Below, one piece after another: positions 8,279-15,252 of a DNA stretch of 23,352 nucleotides; positions within the stretch are counted from its first letter, which is position 1, and the number at the start of each line of letters is the position of its first letter. The notes beneath the pieces were generated by a model. It made no database searches and was not told the origin of the DNA. It saw nothing but the letters and a program-made list of their open reading frames with translations. The translations under genes were made by a program, and so were the position numbers. Source of the DNA: JADHUC01 sp964617665 (GTDB lineage: Bacteria > Planctomycetota > Planctomycetia > Pirellulales > Pirellulaceae); NCBI GenBank assembly GCA_964617665.1, contig CAZUAH010000193.1:1-23352 (forward strand), given 5' to 3'.

Positions 8279-9505
8279 TCAACCTTCTTGTGCCCTCGCC
8301 AGACGCAACGCAATGCGGCAAGCGTCCTGAAATCCGGCAACATCCATCGAATCATCGACCATGTGTTGGTTAAGTTGGCCACACCCCAAACTGACAGTCG
8401 GAATACCGTGCGCGAACAACCAGTTCGCGTCCAGACCACCATTGGCGATGGCCAGCTCCGGCTCGCGGCCAATCGACCGGACGGCCGATGCGGCGGCTTC
8501 GACACAAGGCTCTTTCGGCGCGAGGCGGAACGCCTCGTAGTCCAAACGTCCGTCGATCGCTACCTCGCCCTTGGCGCCCGCCACGTTCCGCACCTCCTTT
8601 GCGGCTTTGCGAAACGCTTTCTCGATTTCGGAGACGATTCGCTGTCGGAACCGCGGATTGTGACTTCGGGCTTCCGCCTTCACCAAAACGCGGTCGGTTA
8701 CCACATTGGTCGCATTGCCGCCTTGAATGACGCCAACATTGCTGGTGCCGCAATTGCGGCCTTTGCGAACGTCGCCATGCCATCCGTTACGATGCAAATC
8801 GGCAACGGCCAGCGAGGCGATCGTAATGGCACTAACACCGCACTCCGGCGCACCGCCCGCATGGCTGGCGATTCCTCGTATTTCGATCGCCAGTCGATAT
8901 CCGCCTGTAGCCCCAATCGTCAGCTTGGCAGGCGAACCGCCGTCCCAATTAAACGCCAGCTTAGGCCCACCTAGAAGGCTCTTCCCAACGCAACGTGAGC
9001 CCTGCAAGCCGGTTTCCTCTTGGACGAACCAGCAGAACATCGCCGGCGGGTGCGGCACATCGCTTTCGATCAGTTCTAGGGCCGTATTCAATACCACGGC
9101 CACGCCCGCCCGGTTGTCGGCCCCCAGCCCGGCATTCGGATTGGCCGACCGGACAATATCGCCATCCCGCACCGGCTGCGAGCCAACACAGATTGGTACC
9201 GTGTCCATGTGGGCCGAGAACATTCGCCTTGGCCCGCGAACGGTGCCGGGCAACTTCAGAATTAGATTTCCCGTGTCACCCGGCTCGGGAGTTCGCCGAT
9301 GGGCGGAGTCGGTCCGGATAGCAGAGACGGGTACGCCGGCACGCAACAGTTGAGCCCTGACAAACGCGGCAACTTTGCCTTCCTGGGCGCTCGTCCCGGG
9401 TATGGCCACGACCTGCATTACCAGGTCGAGGGCTCTTTTCAGGTTGGGATCGTTCGACTTTCGGGCCTTGGTATCCGATGTCGTTTCTCTCGTTCGCTTC
9501 TTCAT
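8279..9505 (-). CDS. M20-family metallopeptidase (PepT-like)
   Basis: A 408-residue di-zinc peptidase of the M20 family, closest in style to tripeptide aminopeptidase (PepT). The visible metal and catalytic residues are H99 and D101 (SAHMDT), the bridging D130 (GLGADNRAG), the general base pair E163-E164 (VQEETG), D188 (FNWDGG) and H381 (NQHMVDDSM). The lid/dimerization domain around 200-310 carries GIASHAG at 211-217. No signal peptide is present and the first 20 residues are basic and polar, so a cytoplasmic enzyme is expected. ATG 9505 is preceded by GGAAG with 6 bases spacing. The gene stands alone on the minus strand and is divergent from the deoxyribosyltransferase-like gene. The 148-base divergent region should hold both promoters. 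Exact substrate (tripeptides, other amide bonds) is not determined. Confidence 0.9.
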   Translation of the reverse strand: MKKRTRETTSDTKARKSNDPNLKRALDLVMQVVAIPGTSAQEGKVAAFVRAQLLRAGVPVSAIRTDSAHRRTPEPGDTGNLILKLPGTVRGPRRMFSAHMDTVPICVGSQPVRDGDIVRSANPNAGLGADNRAGVAVVLNTALELIESDVPHPPAMFCWFVQEETGLQGSRCVGKSLLGGPKLAFNWDGGSPAKLTIGATGGYRLAIEIRGIASHAGGAPECGVSAITIASLAVADLHRNGWHGDVRKGRNCGTSNVGVIQGGNATNVVTDRVLVKAEARSHNPRFRQRIVSEIEKAFRKAAKEVRNVAGAKGEVAIDGRLDYEAFRLAPKEPCVEAAASAVRSIGREPELAIANGGLDANWLFAHGIPTVSLGCGQLNQHMVDDSMDVAGFQDACRIALRLARAQEG

Positions 9506-9653
9506 TCAAGTCTTCCCTGGTGTTCGATGGTCAAACGGTGGGGACCCGCCTATGTTTAGATTGTATGGACGCTTATCCTATTGGATTGCGTCATTTCTTT
9601 CGACAGCAAAACAGCATTCGCCGTTCGATATGAACCAGAAAGAAAGTTGAGAG

Positions 9654-10094
9654 ATGAAGATATTCTTGGCCGGAATCATGCAGGGATCGCACGTGGGGGA
9701 AAAGGCACTCCACGACCAGGATTACCGTACGCGACTGAAACAGCTATTGGGTGAACATCTTCCCGATGCCGACGTATACGACCCACTGACCGATCACGGC
9801 GATTCGGTCAACTACGACCACGAAACCGGACGCGATGTGTTCTTCCGCCACAATCGCATGTGTGGTGAAGTCGACATGGTTCTGGCCTTCGTTCCTGAGG
9901 CTTCTATGGGAACGGCGGTTGAAATGTGGGAGGCGTACCGCAACGGCCGCGCCGTGTTTGCCATCAGTCCACTTGCACACAACTGGTCCGTCAAGTTCTG
10001 CAGCCACGAAATATACCCGAACCTGGAATCGTTCGAAACTGCCTTAACTTCGGGACAGGTGCAAGGGCGCATCGCAGAGGTGTTCTCCCAATGA
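9654..10094 (+). CDS. nucleoside 2-deoxyribosyltransferase-like protein
   Basis: A 146-residue Rossmann-like protein resembling nucleoside 2-deoxyribosyltransferases, which exchange the base on 2'-deoxynucleosides or hydrolyse nucleotide N-glycosidic bonds. The N-terminal strand MKIFLAG is followed by a DP motif (YDPLTDHGD, about 42-50), D74 (EVDMVLAFVPEAS) and MGTAVEMWEAYRNGRAVFAIS (85-105), where E90 occupies the position of the family nucleophile in its G-T-x-x-E signature. No signal peptide or membrane segment is seen. GAG sits a few bases before ATG 9654. The stop overlaps the rlmN start as ATGA, which predicts translational coupling. The gene faces the folE2-mazG-queD operon, so a link with modified purines or nucleotide salvage is conceivable but unproved. 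Some relatives are annotated only as hypothetical. Confidence 0.7.
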   Translation: MKIFLAGIMQGSHVGEKALHDQDYRTRLKQLLGEHLPDADVYDPLTDHGDSVNYDHETGRDVFFRHNRMCGEVDMVLAFVPEASMGTAVEMWEAYRNGRAVFAISPLAHNWSVKFCSHEIYPNLESFETALTSGQVQGRIAEVFSQ

Positions 10095-11122
10095 AACATC
10101 TGCTTGATCCGGAAAACCACGATCTCGAAGAATGGTTGCGCGACTGCGGCCAACCGGAGTTTCGAGGCCGGCAGATCCGCAAGTGGTTGTTCGAGAAACG
10201 CGCCGACGATTTCCTTGAAATGACCGACTTGCCCGCCGGGCTTCGTGAGCAGTTGGCGAGTGACTTTTGCATCTGGACCACACAGGTTGCGGGCCACAAC
10301 CAAGCCACTGACGGTACCGAGAAGCTATTGCTGAAACTGGCCGACGGTGGCCGTGTCGAATGCGTGTTACTGCGAGATGGCCAGCGGCGTTCGATCTGCA
10401 TCAGTACTCAAGTTGGCTGTGCCATGGGCTGTGTCTTCTGCGCCAGCGGTTTGGAGGGCGTGGAACGCAACCTGACGGCCGGCGAGATTGTCGAACAGAT
10501 GCTGCGGCTTCAGCACTTGTTGCCTGCTGACGAACGGCTAAGCCACATCGTTGTAATGGGCATGGGCGAGCCACTGGTGAATCTGGATGCTCTGTTGCCT
10601 GCCCTCAAAGAAGCCAGACGCAAAGACGGCCTGGGAATCAGCGTTCGCCGAATCACCATTTCCACAGTCGGGTTGCCGGCAGCGATGGATCGGCTGGCCA
10701 AGCGCGTCCCGCGATATCAATTGGCCGTCTCGCTGCACGCACCCAACGACGCGCTGCGAAGCCAACTGATTCCGATCAACAAGAAGACGGGGCTGAAGAA
10801 GACACTCGCAGCCGCCGACCGATATTTCGAAATTTCCGGGCGGCGCCTAACCTACGAATATGTTCTGTTGGCTGATATCAACGATCGGCCACAACATGCC
10901 CGTGAGTTGGCAACGCTTTTACGAGGCCAGACCGCCTTGCTGAACGTGATTCCGTACAATCGGGTCGCGGGCTTGCCGTACAAGACGCCGACCCCAACCG
11001 CTCAGCGACATTTCCGCGAGATCCTAGAACAAGCCGATTTGGCCGTGAAGTTCCGCCATCGCAAAGGAGACAAGATCTCCGCCGCCTGCGGCCAATTGAG
11101 ACGCTCGGCACAAGGGGTGTGA
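10091..11122 (+). CDS. rlmN: dual-specificity RNA methyltransferase RlmN
   Basis: A 343-residue radical-SAM enzyme that methylates C2 of adenosine 2503 in 23S rRNA and of adenosine 37 in some tRNAs. The radical-SAM cluster is C110-x3-C114-x2-C117 (CAMGCVFC). The methyl-carrying cysteine is C333 in AACGQL, equivalent to C355 in the E. coli enzyme. VECVLL near 89-94 and GMGEP at 157-161 are also family hallmarks. Length is within the usual 340-390 range. The start at ATG 10091 overlaps the upstream stop (ATGA). A longer frame back to 9926 runs antisense to nothing but overlaps the upstream gene and is rejected. It ends 22 bases from the convergent queD stop, with no room for a conventional terminator between them. 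Confidence 0.96.
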   Translation: MKHLLDPENHDLEEWLRDCGQPEFRGRQIRKWLFEKRADDFLEMTDLPAGLREQLASDFCIWTTQVAGHNQATDGTEKLLLKLADGGRVECVLLRDGQRRSICISTQVGCAMGCVFCASGLEGVERNLTAGEIVEQMLRLQHLLPADERLSHIVVMGMGEPLVNLDALLPALKEARRKDGLGISVRRITISTVGLPAAMDRLAKRVPRYQLAVSLHAPNDALRSQLIPINKKTGLKKTLAAADRYFEISGRRLTYEYVLLADINDRPQHARELATLLRGQTALLNVIPYNRVAGLPYKTPTPTAQRHFREILEQADLAVKFRHRKGDKISAACGQLRRSAQGV

Positions 11123-11144
11123 AACCCGAAATCGAATCTCAAAT

Positions 11145-11633
11145 TTACCCTTTGGCTTCCTCTGCCCCGCAGAGCCCGTCGCCTTGCCATGTCTCGACGG
11201 AATGGGTACCCAACGCGGCTTCTGCACATGCCTCTTCGGTTTCCCAGATCACCACTTTCGTGGCCAAGACGCCAGTTCCTTCCAGCAATCGTGGACAGAT
11301 CTCCTCCAGCAGGTATCGAGCCATGTTCTCGGCCGTCGGATTGTACGGCAGAAGATAGTACTTGGACGGTTCGACCATTTCGGCCGCCGCGATGCCGTTT
11401 TCATCCTTTCGGCTGAGCACAAAACCGTGATCCCAGTGCTCGTCGATCCAGCCTTTGAACTTGCGCTTCAGTTCTGCGAAGTCGATCACTCGGCCGACAT
11501 CGTCCGTTTCGTCACCCGTGACGTAGAACTCGGCCAAATAGTTGTGTCCGTGAAAGAACTCGCACTTCCCGCCGTGGCGATGCAGACGGTGGCCGGCGCT
11601 GAACCTGATTCGCCGCATGATAGTCAGGCTCAT
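11145..11633 (-). CDS. queD: 6-carboxytetrahydropterin synthase QueD
   Basis: A 162-residue member of the 6-pyruvoyl-tetrahydropterin synthase fold. QueD converts 7,8-dihydroneopterin triphosphate to 6-carboxy-5,6,7,8-tetrahydropterin in the preQ0/queuosine pathway. The zinc ligands are H15 (SAGHR), H28 and H30 (FFHGHNY). The catalytic residues are C24, H69 (WDHGF) and E131 (IWETEEA). The PTAENMA motif near 99-105 is typical of pterin binding. It is about 40 residues longer than E. coli QueD, partly through a longer loop (74-96) and a C-terminal tail. The start overlaps the mazG stop as ATGA, so translation is probably coupled. It is the last gene of the folE2-mazG-queD unit. A PTPS-III-type folate role is possible, but the C-x3-H-x-H pattern fits QueD well. 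Confidence 0.92.
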   Translation of the reverse strand: MSLTIMRRIRFSAGHRLHRHGGKCEFFHGHNYLAEFYVTGDETDDVGRVIDFAELKRKFKGWIDEHWDHGFVLSRKDENGIAAAEMVEPSKYYLLPYNPTAENMARYLLEEICPRLLEGTGVLATKVVIWETEEACAEAALGTHSVETWQGDGLCGAEEAKG

Positions 11634-11995
11634 GCGTTGGGTTCTCCATGTAGTTTGGGATTGTCTTTGTGACGAGTGTGGTCGCGCGCGGTCTTCTTCT
11701 GTAAGTTCCGTTCAAGAGCCTCGGTCAGATCCACTCCCGTCTGATTAGCGATACAGATCAAAACAAACAGCACGTCCGCCAACTCGTCGGCCAACTCGGC
11801 TCCTTCATCGGATTTCTTGAAGCTTTGATCGCCGTAGGTCCGCGACATGATACGCGCCAATTCGCCGACTTCTTCCACCAACTGAGCAAGATTTGTCAGT
11901 TCGGAAAAGTAGCGCACGCCGAAATCTTTGATCCAACCATCGACGCGTTGTTGCGTTTCTTCCAGAGTCATCAAACGGTACGCCCCGCTCTTCAC
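11630..11995 (-). CDS. MazG-like nucleotide pyrophosphohydrolase
   Basis: A 121-residue all-alpha NTP pyrophosphohydrolase of the MazG/iMazG type. The metal-binding pattern is E42-x2-E45 (EEVGELARI) and E71-x2-D74 (DELADVLFVL), which is complete. Such enzymes cut (d)NTPs to monophosphates and pyrophosphate, for house-cleaning or pathway purposes. The start at GTG 11995 overlaps the folE2 stop as GTGA. A later ATG at 11971 (MTLEET) is an alternative start, preceded by GGGG about 12 bases away. Its stop overlaps the queD start as ATGA. Being wedged between the enzyme that makes dihydroneopterin triphosphate and the one that uses it suggests that the substrate could be that pterin triphosphate or a related nucleotide. 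This is inference only. Confidence 0.87.
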   Translation of the reverse strand: MKSGAYRLMTLEETQQRVDGWIKDFGVRYFSELTNLAQLVEEVGELARIMSRTYGDQSFKKSDEGAELADELADVLFVLICIANQTGVDLTEALERNLQKKTARDHTRHKDNPKLHGEPNA

Positions 11996-12978
11996 GGTTG
12001 GAACCCGCCCGGGATCCCTTTGACAACGACGGATACAGCATCATGTGGGTGCAGGCTCTCCAGGTGACTGGCCTGAATCCGGTAGTCGACGAACTCCGGC
12101 ATCTCTTCCAACACGGCTCGGACACGCCGCGCCGAGTCTTCACAAAACATCAGGTTCTCGCCGTTCAGCCGCGCGAACTCTTGTTCGTCGTCGCGTTTCA
12201 CCGCCGCTTGTACCGGCGTCGCGATGGCCGACTCGACGGCGTCGATCAGACCGACGATCGGGTACTGGAGACAATCGTCTCTCAACGCGACGGCAACATC
12301 GGCGTGACTGCGCTGGCTGTGCGGCGTGGCAAGCGTCCCTTGACCGCCCAGCCAGTGCGTCACCTGGGAGACGCTTAGCCAACGGTGATCTTCGAAGTCC
12401 TCCAGAAACTGCTGCTGGAGCAACTGTCTTGCCAGCGCTGCCGAGCAGGGACATGTGCTCGAATAAGCGACGTTGACATGCAGTCGGTGCTCGATTTCAC
12501 CTTCCTTCAGTTCAGCTTCCACCCGCACCGGGTAGCTGCGCCACGTGATGTGGTCGCTGAGCAACGATGATCGCTTCGCCATGTACTCGAAGCTGAACTC
12601 CGCGTAGCTGGAACTGCTGATGTCCGAATGAGAGTCCACAAACGCGCGAACCAGTTGATCAACCGTGCCCATCGTAAATTCGTCTTCTTCCAACGTCTTG
12701 TGCAACGCCAGAAACAGACGCGACATGTGAACGCCCTTGACGTCCGGATCGTCCAGGCTGATTTGGGCCTTGGCCCGTGCCGGAGTCAGTACGGTTTCCC
12801 CTTCCGAATTGCGAAGACGCAAAGCGATCTCGATGCCCGACATGCCCACACGATCCAGGCTTCCGCCAACGACGGCTTTCATGTCCTGGGCGATGTCGGG
12901 CATTGCCCGTCGACAATCCGATCGCTCGGCAGCGGCGGGAAACGGCGCAAGGGAGATGGTCTGCCTGTTCTCTGCCAT
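11992..12978 (-). CDS. folE2: GTP cyclohydrolase FolE2 (type IB)
   Basis: A 328-residue type IB GTP cyclohydrolase, which opens GTP to 7,8-dihydroneopterin triphosphate, the entry point to both folate and queuosine. Family motifs are present: LDRVGMSGI at 41-49, KGVHMSRLFLALH at 81-93, the conserved cysteine region SSTCPCSAA (173-181), SQRSHADV (221-228), GENLMFCEDSARR and SHLESLHPHDAV. The frame extends to TTG 13029, but the first 17 residues look non-coding. ATG 12978 is used here. ATG 12903 (MPDIAQDM) is a plausible shorter start because many family members begin shortly before a PDIQ-like motif. It heads a three-gene unit with mazG and queD, overlapping mazG by GTGA. FolE2 is zinc-independent in some bacteria and can substitute for FolE under zinc limitation. 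Confidence 0.93.
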   Translation of the reverse strand: MAENRQTISLAPFPAAAERSDCRRAMPDIAQDMKAVVGGSLDRVGMSGIEIALRLRNSEGETVLTPARAKAQISLDDPDVKGVHMSRLFLALHKTLEEDEFTMGTVDQLVRAFVDSHSDISSSSYAEFSFEYMAKRSSLLSDHITWRSYPVRVEAELKEGEIEHRLHVNVAYSSTCPCSAALARQLLQQQFLEDFEDHRWLSVSQVTHWLGGQGTLATPHSQRSHADVAVALRDDCLQYPIVGLIDAVESAIATPVQAAVKRDDEQEFARLNGENLMFCEDSARRVRAVLEEMPEFVDYRIQASHLESLHPHDAVSVVVKGIPGGFQP

Positions 12979-13050
12979 CAACCGGTACCCGATACTGTGA
13001 AAAGAAGCACTCAGACGTGCAGCCGACAAATTGCGAAAAGATGATCTATA

Positions 13051-13338
13051 TTATTTCTTTTCCCAGCGTGCTTTGCCAGCATCGCTTCCCAAGGCAAGCG
13101 TCGGCGATTCGACCTGCGTCTGGACCGAAGCGTGGAGGGGGATCTCGTCAGAAGCCGAGGGCTGCCATACGTCCGCGAGTTCCGCGGTGACTATGCCAGC
13201 GACAAGTGCAAGGGAAATTGCCGCCCAGTCTTTAAATGCGTTTCTGCTCTTCGGTGAGTTCTTCATCAGGCTGGACACTTCCGCAAAAGGAAGATGTACG
13301 AAATGGAAGGTATTGTCTCTTGGCGTGGGAAAACGCAT
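13051..13338 (-). CDS. small hypothetical protein with one possible membrane helix
   Basis: A 95-residue frame from ATG 13338 to TAA 13051, lying 72 bases upstream of folE2 on the same strand. Its central part (AISLALVAGIVTAELA) could be one short membrane segment, preceded by a basic stretch (KNSPKSRNAFK). The C-terminus is polar and ends ARWEKK. An internal ATG at 13266 would give a 71-residue version that begins just before the helix. Codon choice looks compatible with coding sequence, but neither start has a good ribosome site, and I recognise no family. The open frame continues to TTG 13464 at the divergent hydrolase start. It may be a real small membrane protein or merely the leader region of folE2. 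Confidence 0.3.
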   Translation of the reverse strand: MRFPTPRDNTFHFVHLPFAEVSSLMKNSPKSRNAFKDWAAISLALVAGIVTAELADVWQPSASDEIPLHASVQTQVESPTLALGSDAGKARWEKK

Positions 13339-13455
13339 AGTGTAGTCAAACCACCGGCCGCCGAACAAGGTGCCAGGGAGAATCTTTGCACAATCCCTGC
13401 GAACCCAGGAATGGGCCCCAAATAGCCAGCTCGCACCCACCCCGAGAGGCGTCGC

Positions 13456-14325
13456 ATGAGGCAAACACTGATGGCCGCCGCTGCAATTGCTTCAGTTGTG
13501 GCCGTGCCCGGGGCAAGGCTCGGCATGGCCGCGCCAAGGATCTCCGAAGCGAAAAGGAACGAACAGGGCTGTTTGGTTCATGAGGTACAGTCCAATTTCC
13601 AGTCCGGCACGACCGAAATTCATGTCCTCCTGCCCGATCAACTCGAGGATGAGAAGAAGTACAAGGTGCTATATGTGCTCCCCGTCGAAGCTGGTGACGG
13701 CCAGCGTTGGGGCAAGGCAATGGAAGAGGTTCAGTCGCATGACGTTCACAACCGACACGGACTGATTTGCGTCTACCCGACGTTTTCGCATTTACCCTGG
13801 TACGCCGATCACCCGACGAACCCGCAGATTCGCCAGGAGACCTACTTCGTCAAAGTCGTCGTTCCATTCGTCGAACGAACCTATCCCGCGCGCTCCGACG
13901 CGCAGGGTCGGCTTCTGTTGGGCTTCAGCAAATCGGGTTGGGGCGCATTCAGCCTGTTGCTGCGGCATCCCGACGTGTTCGGTAAAGCGGCCGCGTGGGA
14001 TGCGCCGTTGGACATGGACGCTCCGAACCGCTTTGGCATGGAAGGCATCTTTGCAACACAGGAGAACTTCCTGCAGTACCAGATCACAGCACTACTGAAA
14101 CGCCAGGCAGGCAAATTGCGAAACGACACTCGTTTGATTCATCTCGGGTACGACAACTTTCGCAATCACCACCTGGCGGTCGAGAAGCTGATGAGCGACT
14201 TGCAGATTCCACACATATTCCGTGACGGCCCCAAACGGCGACACGCCTGGAACAGTGGATGGCTAACCGAAGCCGTACAACTGTTGATGCTAGAAAAGGA
14301 CGACGAAGCGAGAGGGCCGAATTGA
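13456..14325 (+). CDS. exported alpha/beta hydrolase (esterase D-like)
   Basis: A 289-residue protein of the putative-esterase (PF00756-like) group. The N-terminus (MRQTLMAAAAIASVVAVPGA, mature part from about residue 25) is a signal peptide. The early strand QSGTTEIHVLLPDQLEDEKKYKVLYVLP is typical of this fold. The probable nucleophile is S158 in GFSKSGWGAFSLL. The catalytic histidine is probably H263 (RRHAW). The acid may be D233 or D182, which I cannot decide. Similar secreted esterase-like proteins are frequent in planctomycetes, where they may remove acyl groups from polysaccharides. The natural substrate here is unknown. ATG 13456 has no strong ribosome site. It is divergent from the small ORF and folE2. 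Confidence 0.82.
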   Translation: MRQTLMAAAAIASVVAVPGARLGMAAPRISEAKRNEQGCLVHEVQSNFQSGTTEIHVLLPDQLEDEKKYKVLYVLPVEAGDGQRWGKAMEEVQSHDVHNRHGLICVYPTFSHLPWYADHPTNPQIRQETYFVKVVVPFVERTYPARSDAQGRLLLGFSKSGWGAFSLLLRHPDVFGKAAAWDAPLDMDAPNRFGMEGIFATQENFLQYQITALLKRQAGKLRNDTRLIHLGYDNFRNHHLAVEKLMSDLQIPHIFRDGPKRRHAWNSGWLTEAVQLLMLEKDDEARGPN

Positions 14326-14377
14326 GGAAAAACGCGGTTGGAACTCGACGTCGCGTCTGGAATCAAAGGCGCATATC

Positions 14378-14662
14378 ATGCTGAATCAAACGGGCAAGTC
14401 TATGTTGGCCCTAGCAGCCGTGATCGCAGCAAGCTTGGATTCGATCGATCGGACCTGCGCTGCCGAGACAAAACCGGCAAAAAGAGGAAGGCGAAAAGGT
14501 AGCCCCACGCCTATCCTCTATTGCCACGTTGCAGAAGGCGTCAACCTTCCGGGCCGCAACTCGCGCGAGTGCCGCTACGGGGCAGTCTCGCGCAGCGATC
14601 ATTCGCTGTCGCTCATGCCTCCCAGGATCTTCCATCCGTTCCCATTTCGAATCCAAGTATGA
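14378..14662 (+). pseudogene. signal-peptide-like stub, possibly broken exported protein
   Basis: A 94-residue frame starts at ATG 14378 with AAGG about 11 bases upstream, 52 bases after the hydrolase stop. Residues 1-29 (MLNQTGKSMLALAAVIAASL then DSIDRTCAA) look like a signal peptide, followed by a basic linker AETKPAKRGRRKG. After about residue 45 the sequence no longer looks like protein, and from 14599 on it is antisense to the SnoaL-like gene. This suggests the 5' end of a once longer exported protein whose remainder has been lost, or a very short secreted peptide. Confidence is low. Confidence 0.3.
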
Positions 14663-15111
14663 GTGATCCGCATGGATCGTTTCGTTTCTTTTGTGTCGCC
14701 GTCCTTCGAGGTCAAATGCACTCGGTAGTGATTCACGGCCACGTTTCCCAGGACCTGAATGCCCGTTGGCTCGATCTTGAAGGAATACGAAGCAGGCTTC
14801 GCGTAGTTCTTGCGGGCATAGCGAGCCCCTTGTTCTTTGTCGATAGGCTTGGGCTCGGCGTCCGGCCAGCCCAGAAATTTGTCGTGCCAACTAGCGATGA
14901 TTCGTTTGTGGTCGGCATCGCGATTGTATTCCCAGTAAGCTCGCTCTAGATCCCAGATTTCCGCCTCCACGGTCTTCTGCTTTGTGCCAGTCGGCTTGGA
15001 CGTCTCGGAGCCATTATCCGCAATGGCCGCTGGTGCGACGACTAGCGAGAAGCCGGTTACTATCAGTAGCAATGTGAGACTTGCGATTGGGAGCCTTGTT
15101 CTCGAGATCAT
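14599..15111 (-). CDS. exported SnoaL/DUF4440-like protein (NTF2 fold)
   Basis: A 170-residue protein. Residues 1-31 form a signal peptide with a hydrophobic core (LPIASLTLLLIVTGFSLVVA) and cleavage probably after AIA. The mature part has the order of a small NTF2-like fold: an N-terminal helix (VEAEIWDLERAYWEYN), a WHDKFLGWPD segment, then strands ending in RSMRITHTWIRNGNGWKILGG, which closely matches the last strands of DUF4440/SnoaL-like domains. Such domains bind small ligands or act as isomerases; no catalytic residue can be assigned. ATG 15111 is chosen because AGGAGG lies at 15118-15123 with 6 bases spacing, one of the best ribosome sites in the window. The longer frame up to 15213 is rejected. 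It stands alone, downstream of the membrane GTPase locus, with 141 bases in between. Confidence 0.82.
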   Translation of the reverse strand: MISRTRLPIASLTLLLIVTGFSLVVAPAAIADNGSETSKPTGTKQKTVEAEIWDLERAYWEYNRDADHKRIIASWHDKFLGWPDAEPKPIDKEQGARYARKNYAKPASYSFKIEPTGIQVLGNVAVNHYRVHLTSKDGDTKETKRSMRITHTWIRNGNGWKILGGMSDSE

Positions 15112-15252
15112 CGTTGACCTCCTCTTGCAGTTTCTACGCTGAGTCTGAGCACACTGGAGTGCTTTAGATGCACGAGTCTTCTTGCCAAAATCGTGTCCAT
15201 CGCCTTGAAGCAACGGAAGTTGCCGTTTAGCGACAAGGAGCCCGCGATCGTC

